Assembly: GCF_014925405.1 (NCBI RefSeq)
Contig: NZ_AQHJ01000034.1
Coordinates: forward strand, 124,001-188,000
From: Pseudoalteromonas ulvae UL12
GTDB lineage: Bacteria; Pseudomonadota; Gammaproteobacteria; Enterobacterales; Alteromonadaceae
Length of the DNA stretch: 64,000 nucleotides
Direction of reading: 5' to 3'
Positions 1 to 6,532 of this stretch are shown in pieces; within the stretch, counting starts at the first letter, position 1; every line of letters begins with the position of its first letter. The notes below the pieces were generated by a model. That model saw only the letters and a list, made by a program, of their open reading frames with translations, ran no database searches and had not been told where the DNA came from. A program made the position numbers and the translations under genes.

Positions 1-1275
1 CGTTTAAGTGAAGACGCAGCACAAAGCCATTGGGGTCAAGGTGCGCCACTTTCATTTGATCAACAAGGCGCAATTATTCATTTGAGCCAAGAAGAAACAC
101 TGAAAAATATCCAAAAAGCCGGCCGAGCTATTTCAGCTCAAGGGATTAAAGCGGTGCAATTAGCAGGTGACACTTGGTGCACTGAAAGCCAATGGGCTTT
201 TTATCAAGGTTATGTGAACCCAAAACAGCTTGATGGCGTGACATTTGTTGAAAATGCGCAATCTGATTTATCTGAGCTTGCTCGTCTGCAACAAGCTGCG
301 ACCTGGGCGCGTTCAATGATTAACGGTACTGCGGATGATATTTACCCAGAATCGTTAGCAGAAAAAGCCGCTGAGTTTATTCAGTCACTTGCTCCTGAGC
401 ACGTGAGTTATCAAATTATTAAAGGTGATGCTTTATTAGAGCATCAATGGGTTGGGATCCATGCAGTAGGTCGTGGCAGCGATCGCAAGCCTGTTTTACT
501 CGAGCTTGATTACAACCCAACAGGTGATGCGAATGCGCCTGTATCTGCAGCACTTGTCGGTAAAGGGATTACATTTGATTCAGGTGGTTACTCAATTAAA
601 CCATCTGAAGGCATGCTAGGTATGAAATGTGATATGGGTGGTGCAGCCACTGTCACTGCGGGTTTAGCGCTAGCTATTAGTCGTGGTATCGAAAAGCGCA
701 TCAAGCTGTTTTTATGTTGTGCTGAGAACTTGATTTCAGGTGGTGCTTACAAGTTGGGCGATATTTTAACGTATAAAAATGGCACGACCGTTGAAATCGT
801 CAATACCGATGCAGAAGGACGTTTAGTATTAGCTGATGGTTTGATGGCTGCTGGCGAAACTGGCGCACCATTAATCATTGATGCTGCGACGCTAACCGGT
901 GCGGCGTTAATGGCTGTTGGCACACAATACAATGCACTTTTTGCTTTAGATAAGGACTTATCTCAAGAAGTCGAAGGGTTTGCAGCCGATGAATTTGAAG
1001 CTGCGTGGCCTTTACCGCTTGAAAAGTGGCATCAACAACAGTGTCCGTCGCCTTATGCGGATACAGCCAATAGCCGAGCACAAAAAGGCGGTGGATTTGG
1101 TGGTGCATCAAATGCGGCTGGTTTCTTATCACGCTTTGTACCAAACGATGGGCAAGGTTGGGTACACATTGATTTAGCTGCATGTTTCCAAAACAACGCA
1201 GGGTCGCAATGGGCTGCAGGTGCCACGACTATGGGGATGCGTACCGTAGCCAGAACATTGCTTGAAAAAGCATAA
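1..1275 (+). CDS. pepB: Peptidase B (M17 leucyl aminopeptidase family), 5' end outside the window
   Basis: A cytosolic, metal-dependent aminopeptidase that removes N-terminal residues from peptides during peptide turnover. The frame is open from base 1, so the gene starts left of the window; by comparison with E. coli PepB (about 427 residues, recalled) only a handful of residues are missing. The M17 signature NTDAEGRL is at 802-825 and the metal-binding stretch VGKGITFDSGGYSIK lies upstream of it. The later in-frame ATG-less start at base 82 would cut into the conserved N-terminal domain and is not used. The short VRT/RT-type C-terminus and overall length fit PepB better than the roughly 500-residue PepA. 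The next gene is on the same strand after a hairpin terminator. Confidence 0.95.
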   Translation, partial: RLSEDAAQSHWGQGAPLSFDQQGAIIHLSQEETLKNIQKAGRAISAQGIKAVQLAGDTWCTESQWAFYQGYVNPKQLDGVTFVENAQSDLSELARLQQAATWARSMINGTADDIYPESLAEKAAEFIQSLAPEHVSYQIIKGDALLEHQWVGIHAVGRGSDRKPVLLELDYNPTGDANAPVSAALVGKGITFDSGGYSIKPSEGMLGMKCDMGGAATVTAGLALAISRGIEKRIKLFLCCAENLISGGAYKLGDILTYKNGTTVEIVNTDAEGRLVLADGLMAAGETGAPLIIDAATLTGAALMAVGTQYNALFALDKDLSQEVEGFAADEFEAAWPLPLEKWHQQQCPSPYADTANSRAQKGGGFGGASNAAGFLSRFVPNDGQGWVHIDLAACFQNNAGSQWAAGATTMGMRTVARTLLEKA

Positions 1276-1288
1276 GTTCGCGTTTAAG

Positions 1289-1307
1289 AAAAAAGCCCAC
1301 TGATGTG
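1289..1307 (+). other. Half of a broken pepB terminator
   Basis: The sequence AAAAAAGCCCAC, loop TGAT, then GTG reads like the 5' arm, loop and first three bases of the 3' arm of a typical A-GCCCAC-loop-GTGGGC-T terminator. The remaining GGGC and T-run are absent, and an unrelated perfect hairpin begins ten bases later. I infer that the native terminator was interrupted. Confidence 0.45.
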
Positions 1308-1316
1308 TTCTGAAGT

Positions 1317-1354
1317 GACCCCTAATAGTTGGACAAACTATTAGGGGTCTTTTT
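1317..1354 (+). terminator. Strong hairpin terminator after pepB, possibly derived from an IS end
   Basis: Arms 1317-1330 and 1336-1349 form a perfect 14-bp stem with a 5-nt loop, followed by TTTTT. It can serve as the pepB terminator. The stem motif GACCCCTAATAGTT-GGACA resembles terminal sequences of IS3-family elements as I remember them; no transposase remains, and this origin is unverified. Confidence 0.75.
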
Positions 1355-1510
1355 ATAACAAAACAGTCTGAAAAACATGATTGTTAGTATTTTTACACTA
1401 ATTACTGCTTAACTTGCTAAATCGATGAGCAAAGTCCACGCTTTTACGTTAAGATCCGCGACCAATTTTTAAACCCGTATGATAATTGTTCTGAACAATG
1501 GGGAGTACAC

Positions 1511-2074
1511 ATGTCAGATAAACGTTATATCACCGCTCAGCAACTGCTTGAAGATTCGTTTCGCGTTGCAGCGCAAGTATATGAAGATGGATTTCGTCCA
1601 GATTTCATCATCGGAATTTGGCGTGGTGGTGCTCCAATCGGTATTGCCGTCCAAGAGTATTATGATTTTAAAGGGGTAGAAACCGATCATATTGCGGTGC
1701 GCACCTCTTCTTACTACGGTATTAACAAGCAATCGAAAGATATTAAAGTACATGGTTTGCATTACATTATTGAGAATGCCAATGCCAATAACTCATTATT
1801 AATCGTGGATGATGTCTTTGATTCAGGGCGCAGTATTTTTGCATTAAAAGAAAAACTTACCGAATTAATGCGTTTAAACATGCCAGCAGATGTGCGTGTT
1901 GCTTGTCCATACTACAAGCCTAAAAATAAAAAGGTCGACATGGTGCCAGATTATTTCATCCATGAATCGGATGAATGGTTAGTGTTTCCTCACGAATTAT
2001 CGGGTTTAACACCTGATGAAATCATTGCAGGAAAAACAGACTTAGTGAACATTCAGGACTTACTGATCAAGTAA
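1511..2074 (+). CDS. Phosphoribosyltransferase, hypoxanthine/xanthine-guanine type
   Basis: A 187-residue type I phosphoribosyltransferase, probably a purine-salvage enzyme that joins a purine base to PRPP in the cytosol. The PRPP-binding motif LLIVDDVFDSGRS lies at about residues 96-108, preceded by the IIGIWRGGAP loop that contacts pyrophosphate near residue 34. The start ATG follows GGGGAG at 1500-1505 with good spacing. The gene stands alone between two terminators. The C-terminal hood (DEWLVFPHE) matches COG2236-type enzymes, a family often labelled hypoxanthine phosphoribosyltransferase. Which base it prefers cannot be read from the sequence, so no symbol is given. Confidence 0.8.
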   Translation: MSDKRYITAQQLLEDSFRVAAQVYEDGFRPDFIIGIWRGGAPIGIAVQEYYDFKGVETDHIAVRTSSYYGINKQSKDIKVHGLHYIIENANANNSLLIVDDVFDSGRSIFALKEKLTELMRLNMPADVRVACPYYKPKNKKVDMVPDYFIHESDEWLVFPHELSGLTPDEIIAGKTDLVNIQDLLIK

Positions 2075-2085
2075 CACCTGTTAGT

Positions 2086-2137
2086 AATCAATCCGTATAA
2101 AAAAGCCTCTCTAGAGGCTTTTTTATACGGATTGATT
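2086..2137. terminator. Bidirectional terminator, 25-bp perfect inverted repeat
   Basis: Arms 2086-2110 and 2113-2137 are exact reverse complements with only CT between them. The core GCCTCT/AGAGGC is flanked by A6 and T6, giving a T-tract on both strands. It separates the convergent phosphoribosyltransferase and Crp/Fnr-family genes. The perfect pairing beyond the core is longer than a terminator needs. Confidence 0.93.
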
Positions 2138-2156
2138 TTTCAATCGCAATATATCG

Positions 2157-2813
2157 TTAGCGTTGTAAAAAGTGCTCGATAAAATCTTCAAGCGCTTCTT
2201 CATTAACGGGTTTTAAGCCATCGTCTGTTCGAACGACCAACCCTTTTTCGACTAACTCACTGACTACGCGGCGATATGCACGTTCTGTTGTGGCAAAGCG
2301 CTCGGCTTCAGCATTGACGGTTTGATAAGGGCGCAGGGTGGTGGGGCCACTATGTTGCGCGCGAGTTAAGCAATCTTTAGCAATGTTATAACTTAAAGGT
2401 AACAGTAACTTATCTAAGTTGACCTGTTGGTTTTCGGCAAATTTTGCTGCAATGCTTTGTGCAGTGTAAAGGCTTAATTCTGGTTGGCTTAAAAGCAATT
2501 CACGCCAATGTTTGAGTTCAATTAAGTTGTAGCACACATCACTTTTTGAAGTCACTGTATAAATGCAGGGTTTATTATTCAGAGCCTCGATTTCACCAAT
2601 CAAGGTGTTGTTACAATCTAATTGGCCAAGTAGCAGTCGTCGTCCATTGCCCACATCGTAGCTAAATGACACCGTTCCTGAGCGCACTAATAGCAATTTG
2701 GTAAAAGGCTGACCTTGATGTAATAAGGCTTTTTCTTTCTCTTGATTAAAGCTGTTACCAGCAAATGACAGTAGTTGCTCGACCAAATTCGAGGAAAAAT
2801 GATATTGAAACAT
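2157..2813 (-). CDS. Crp/Fnr-family transcriptional regulator
   Basis: A 218-residue regulator with an N-terminal cyclic-nucleotide-binding-like beta-roll (about residues 15-120, including GQPFTKLLLVRSGTVSFSY) and a C-terminal winged helix near residues 165-205 (FATTERAYRRVVSELVEKGLV). No Fnr-type N-terminal cysteine cluster is seen, so direct iron-sulfur oxygen sensing is unlikely. The overall length and layout recall YeiL of E. coli, but I would not assign that name. A perfect 14-bp palindrome lies 29 bp upstream of the start codon and may be an autoregulatory operator. The gene is convergent with the phosphoribosyltransferase gene and divergent from the YgjV-like gene. Confidence 0.85.
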   Translation of the reverse strand: MFQYHFSSNLVEQLLSFAGNSFNQEKEKALLHQGQPFTKLLLVRSGTVSFSYDVGNGRRLLLGQLDCNNTLIGEIEALNNKPCIYTVTSKSDVCYNLIELKHWRELLLSQPELSLYTAQSIAAKFAENQQVNLDKLLLPLSYNIAKDCLTRAQHSGPTTLRPYQTVNAEAERFATTERAYRRVVSELVEKGLVVRTDDGLKPVNEEALEDFIEHFLQR

Positions 2814-2841
2814 AGCGTCAGCAGCTCTCTTACTCAGGGTT

Positions 2842-2855
2842 AGGACAATTGTCCT
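2842..2855. promoter_or_regulatory. Perfect 14-bp palindrome, candidate operator of the Crp/Fnr-family gene
   Basis: AGGACAATTGTCCT is self-complementary and is centred about 35 bp upstream of the regulator's start codon in the divergent promoter region. Dyads of this size are typical of Crp/Fnr dimers, but the half-site is neither the Crp (TGTGA) nor the Fnr (TTGAT) consensus. Autoregulation is inferred. Confidence 0.5.
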
Positions 2856-3081
2856 TCAATTCAAAACCGACAAACCTTACCATCTTTGGCAATTTACACC
2901 AATCCACAATACAAAGAAAAAGCCTTTATTCTATATTTAAGACAACCAGAGGTTGTTTTAATGAAGAGTTATCCCGTGACTGGACTCCCCGCATACAAAG
3001 GCAAAGAATTCAGTGGGCTATTTAGTGGATTGGTCTTTTTATTCATGTTCAATCAGAACATTCATCAATAAGGGTACGAGA

Positions 3082-3312
3082 ATGAGTTGGGAATATTTAG
3101 GTTACTTTGCTTCTGTATTACTTGTTGCTTCATTGATGATGAGCAATGTCACTAAGCTGCGCTGGTTAAACTTAGCTGGGTGCATTGCGTTTACTGTTTA
3201 TGGTATCGCGATTACTGCGTGGCCTGTGGCCATTACTAACGGCCTATTATCGTTAGTCAATTTGTATCACTTATTTAAATTGCATCGCTACGAAAGTGAA
3301 CAGCAAAGCTAA
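3082..3312 (+). CDS. Small YgjV-like inner-membrane protein
   Basis: A 76-residue membrane protein of unknown function. I place the start at ATG 3082 (MSWEYLGYFASVLL) rather than at the in-frame ATG 3013. The upstream extension is not hydrophobic-helix-like, and AAGGG at 3070-3074 lies 7 nt before ATG 3082. Three hydrophobic segments are visible, at about residues 5-22, 27-44 and 45-62, with a short basic tail. The pattern and the LRWLNLAGCIAFTVYG segment resemble the bacterial inner-membrane YgjV family. It ends 4 bases into the 3' end of the convergent flavin hydroxylase gene. Confidence 0.75.
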   Translation: MSWEYLGYFASVLLVASLMMSNVTKLRWLNLAGCIAFTVYGIAITAWPVAITNGLLSLVNLYHLFKLHRYESEQQS

Positions 3313-4478
3313 AAGACCCTTGTTTTTTGCGCCAACTTAGCCGTGATTGCCTTGCGAATGGGTGGACAATGCCTTGATACATTGAGCACCCAGTTTCTAA
3401 TTAGCTTGGCGGGGGGCGAATCATTCGTAAATAAATGCACTAGGCCGTTGGTGCCATAGTACATTATTTTGACTTCTCGCTGGTGGTATCTTTCATACTC
3501 ATTCAATACCGTTGTTGACCAATAGGGCTGGCCACTTTGCTCAGCCTTACACAAGCATTGTGCGAGTTTATGCGCGCCCTTCAATCCTAAATTAAACCCA
3601 TGAGCTGTCACCGGATGCATCCCAACAGCAGCATCACCGATGAGTGCTACATGCTCTTTGCTAAATTGCTTTGCAAGGACGCCAACTAATGGGTAACTAA
3701 AACGCTGGGAACATAAAGCCATTTTCCCTAGTTGATGGCCAAATGCTGTCATCACAAATTGCGCATAGGCGTGTTCATCAAGCGCAATCAATTGTTGGGC
3801 TTGATCGCTATCAGCAGTAATGACCACAGAGCTTTCATGTTCAGATAAAGGCAACACCGCAAGGGTAAAGCCGTATAAAAAGCATTCGTAGGCTATTTTT
3901 TGATGGGTTAGATCATGGCTCATTCTGGCGACAATTGCTGTTCGTGCAAAATCTGTCACCTGACTTGCAATACCAAGTTGGCGCCGTGTGTTTGAAAACC
4001 GCGAATCAGCAGCAATCAATAATGGCGTAGTGAGAGAGTGACCATTCGCTAATAACACCCGATAACCAGTCGCTACTTTCTCAACTTGAGAAATGCGCGT
4101 TTGCCACATGAACTGCACATTATCTTGCATGCATACACTGTGATAGAGCGTGGCACGTAAATCATGATTTGAGACTAAATAACCTAAAGCACTACCTGAG
4201 TGTTGCCAAAAGTCCAAACTTTTAACGCTCTGACCATTGAATACTTTTGCTTGTTCGATCGGGTAAATATGTTCAAGCTCATGCCAGAGGTTAAATTGTT
4301 GTAGCAGTGCTTTTGAATGATGGGTCAGCGCGATATCACGGCCATCATAGTCAGGATTAGCGCAGTGATTTTCATCAGCTTGTTCGATAATGGTAATCTG
4401 AAAAGGACTATCAGCAAGTGATTTAGCCAGAGCTAGAGCGCATGGGCCTGCGCCAATTATAATGAGGTCGTGAGTCAT
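3309..4478 (-). CDS. FAD-dependent hydroxylase of the UbiH/UbiF/VisC family, UbiM-like
   Basis: A 389-residue flavoprotein monooxygenase. Members of this family hydroxylate the ubiquinone ring using O2 and NAD(P)H. The FAD-binding motif IIIGAGPCALALAKSL starts at residue 6; the third glycine of the classical GxGxxG is alanine. The GD motif ALIGDAAVGMHPVTAHGFNLGL, shared by ubiquinone hydroxylases, lies at about residues 280-301. The HPVTAHGFNLGLKGA stretch is what makes me favour the UbiM branch, whose known members act on several ring positions; that assignment comes from memory. The gene is monocistronic, preceded by an FNR-type dyad and by a hairpin that buries its ribosome binding site. 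It could instead be another UbiH paralogue. Confidence 0.8.
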   Translation of the reverse strand: MTHDLIIIGAGPCALALAKSLADSPFQITIIEQADENHCANPDYDGRDIALTHHSKALLQQFNLWHELEHIYPIEQAKVFNGQSVKSLDFWQHSGSALGYLVSNHDLRATLYHSVCMQDNVQFMWQTRISQVEKVATGYRVLLANGHSLTTPLLIAADSRFSNTRRQLGIASQVTDFARTAIVARMSHDLTHQKIAYECFLYGFTLAVLPLSEHESSVVITADSDQAQQLIALDEHAYAQFVMTAFGHQLGKMALCSQRFSYPLVGVLAKQFSKEHVALIGDAAVGMHPVTAHGFNLGLKGAHKLAQCLCKAEQSGQPYWSTTVLNEYERYHQREVKIMYYGTNGLVHLFTNDSPPAKLIRNWVLNVSRHCPPIRKAITAKLAQKTRVF

Positions 4479-4521
4479 GAACAGATCCTTATGCTGTTAG
4501 AACTAGCATAAAGATCTGTTC
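4479..4521 (-). promoter_or_regulatory. Leader hairpin covering the ribosome binding site of the UbiM-like gene
   Basis: Arms 4479-4495 and 4505-4521 are 17-nt inverted repeats with a 9-nt loop. The single DNA mismatch becomes a U-G wobble in the minus-strand transcript, so the RNA stem is fully paired. The 3' arm contains the Shine-Dalgarno AAGGA and ends directly at the AUG. The structure should occlude ribosome entry unless it is opened. Confidence 0.65.
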
Positions 4522-4529
4522 AGGTGAGG

Positions 4530-4547
4530 TGTTGATTTATATCAACA
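4530..4547. promoter_or_regulatory. FNR-type binding site upstream of the UbiM-like gene
   Basis: TGTTGAT-TTAT-ATCAACA contains TTGAT-N4-ATCAA, the FNR consensus, as a perfect dyad. Its centre is 60 bp before the UbiM-like start codon. It lies between two minus-strand genes, so the hydroxylase is the only gene it could precede. Whether it activates or represses depends on the unseen transcription start. Confidence 0.7.
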
Positions 4548-4564
4548 TCACTTTGCTTTAGCGA

Positions 4565-6214
4565 TTAATTGATACTAAATTTTTGCTCGCCTGCTATCCA
4601 TGTTTCGAGCACGTTTGTTTGATAAATTTTCGCTGCATCCACAGTGAAAATATCTTGATCAATTAAAATAAAGTCGGCCCACTTTCCTTGCTCAAGAGAG
4701 CCTATTTTAAATTCTTGATGTGCAGCGTAGGCCGCATCTAAGCTAAATGCTTTCAATGCATCTTTACGACTCAGAGCTTCAGACGGTCGCCACCCTTTAT
4801 CAGGTTGTTGTGTATGATCCATCCGTGTAATTGCGGCATATAAGCCATGAAAAATATTGGCGAGTTCAACTGGAAAATCAGACCCAGCAGCCACTTTTGA
4901 GCCTTGATTTAAAAAGCTTTGCCATGCATACGCACCTTGTAATTGCAGAGAGTTTAAACGTTGCTCAGCCATGTGCATATCGGATGTGGCGTGAACAGGT
5001 TGCATTGAGGGAATGATCGACAACTGTTTAAATCGAGGAATATCATTTGGTTGAACTATTTGTGCATGCTCGATGCGGTTACGCAGTAATTTTCCGCCAT
5101 GTTGTTTAAAGGCATTTTCATAGGCATCTAATACCGTGCGATTAGCCATATCACCAATTGCATGTGTATTGGCGCTAAAACCATGTTTAAAGCTGAGTGC
5201 AAAAAGAGCTTCGAGCTTGGCTTGGCTTTCGAGCATGAGACCTTTGTGGCCTTTACGGTCGGCGTATTCATCGACTAAGGCTGCACCTCGACTGCCTAAT
5301 GCACCATCGGCGTATATTTTAACGCTACGAATAGATAAATAATCGCGCTGATTTTTATACACACCCGCTGCTAACATTGTCTCTAGTTTTGCATCAGTGG
5401 CACTTAACATAGCAAAAATACGCAGGGGTAATTGATTGCTGCTATCTCGCTGTTTGTATAATTGCCAAGTCGCAAAATCAATACCAGCATCATGAGTAGA
5501 AGTAATTCCAAGGCTCAACAAGTGTTGGCCTGCAGCATCAAGTGCAAGACCTAACTCTTCAGAAGATGGTGTGGGCACATGCAGGCGAATTAAGTTTTCT
5601 GCTTTATCAATAAAAATGCCACTAGGTGATTGATTGCTTAAGCGAAGGATTTCACCACCATCAGGGGCGAGTGTTTTTTGAGTGATCCCTGCTAGTTCCA
5701 TCGCTTTGCTATTGACCCAAATAGCGTGACCGTCAACGCGAGAAAGCATCACCGGCCGATCGTTCACATATTTATCGAGATCGCTAGCCGTTGGAAACTG
5801 CCCGTCAGGCCAGAGCTCTTGATTCCAGCCACGACCAATTATCCAGCCTTTTTTATTTTTAGCATAGGCCGCGAGTCGCTCACCAACTTGTTGTTTTGAA
5901 GTTGTACCGCGCACATCAAGTTGCACTAAATTTTGCCCAAGGCCAATAATATGACCATGAGCATCAATGAGTCCTGGAAGCAGTACTTTTTGCTCGCCGT
6001 TGGTTTTTTTTGCTTTACTGTAGGTTTTAAGTAAGCCTTCATCACCAGTACGTACTACTTTGCCATCTTTAAACACTAAGGTGGAAAAGGTCTTCAACTC
6101 GCCTTGACGAGTGAGGGTGTAGCCTTTGACATTATGGATGAGTTCAAACTCTGCCAAAGCAGAAAAGCTGCAGCTCAGAAGCAAGCCCAAAGCGAGGAGT
6201 CGTTGTGTTGTCAT
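4565..6214 (-). CDS. Secreted YtcJ-like amidohydrolase
   Basis: A 549-residue metal-dependent hydrolase of the amidohydrolase superfamily (COG1574/YtcJ type). An N-terminal signal peptide (MTTQRLLALGLLLSCSFSALA, cleavage after ALA) predicts export to the periplasm. The metal-binding motif DAHGH lies at about residues 83-87 in LLPGLIDAHGHIIGLG. The central DAGID and NTHAIGD and the late AAGSDFPVE segments are the expected later ligand regions. The composite beta-sandwich is formed by both ends (VLLPG and WADFILIDQDIF). The substrate is unknown; relatives act on formamides, cyclic amides or are uncharacterised. A good promoter region lies upstream and no operon partner is evident. Confidence 0.85.
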   Translation of the reverse strand: MTTQRLLALGLLLSCSFSALAEFELIHNVKGYTLTRQGELKTFSTLVFKDGKVVRTGDEGLLKTYSKAKKTNGEQKVLLPGLIDAHGHIIGLGQNLVQLDVRGTTSKQQVGERLAAYAKNKKGWIIGRGWNQELWPDGQFPTASDLDKYVNDRPVMLSRVDGHAIWVNSKAMELAGITQKTLAPDGGEILRLSNQSPSGIFIDKAENLIRLHVPTPSSEELGLALDAAGQHLLSLGITSTHDAGIDFATWQLYKQRDSSNQLPLRIFAMLSATDAKLETMLAAGVYKNQRDYLSIRSVKIYADGALGSRGAALVDEYADRKGHKGLMLESQAKLEALFALSFKHGFSANTHAIGDMANRTVLDAYENAFKQHGGKLLRNRIEHAQIVQPNDIPRFKQLSIIPSMQPVHATSDMHMAEQRLNSLQLQGAYAWQSFLNQGSKVAAGSDFPVELANIFHGLYAAITRMDHTQQPDKGWRPSEALSRKDALKAFSLDAAYAAHQEFKIGSLEQGKWADFILIDQDIFTVDAAKIYQTNVLETWIAGEQKFSIN

Positions 6215-6328
6215 AGTGATTCCATTTGTTATTTAACCTTAACAGTAACAATTTTTTTTCATTTAGTAACTATTGATTAGGCGCTTTTTACTGCTACATT
6301 TTATTTATATAAATAGGAGTAAGTTTAC

Positions 6329-6481
6329 TTGTCTATCATTAACTTATCGCTTTTCAATAGCCCGGTTAGCTTATTCAGTGCCTCAGGTTCTTGGCATTCA
6401 AATAATGATGCTTTCGCTGCAAAAAGTGAGCTCATTATGAGTCAAGAGCGGATTTCACAGCAGTTAACTCTCGCCTTATAA
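6329..6481 (+). pseudogene. 5' part of the hybrid kinase gene, cut off by an in-frame TAA
   Basis: A TTG codon at 6329 is preceded by AGGAG at 6315-6319 with 9-nt spacing and opens a 50-codon reading frame that ends at TAA 6479-6481. Beyond the stop the same frame stays open and coding-like (KREKEPFTQQIQCGEF) straight into the hybrid kinase at 6533. The simplest reading is one gene whose codon (for example CAA) mutated to TAA. A short separate leader peptide, or stop-codon readthrough, is possible. Confidence 0.5.
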
Positions 6482-6532
6482 AAACGAGAAAAGGAGCCAT
6501 TTACCCAGCAAATTCAGTGCGGTGAATTTACT

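Noticed and set aside
2941..2960. Hairpin ACAACC-AGA-GGTTGT followed by TTTT in the spacer before the YgjV-like gene
   Set aside because: The stem is short with a 3-nt loop, and no plus-strand gene ends upstream of it, so a terminator call is not supported.
2886..3071. 61-codon plus-strand frame upstream of the YgjV-like gene
   Set aside because: It lies in the divergent promoter region, has no ribosome site, overlaps the YgjV-like leader and has no recognisable protein character.
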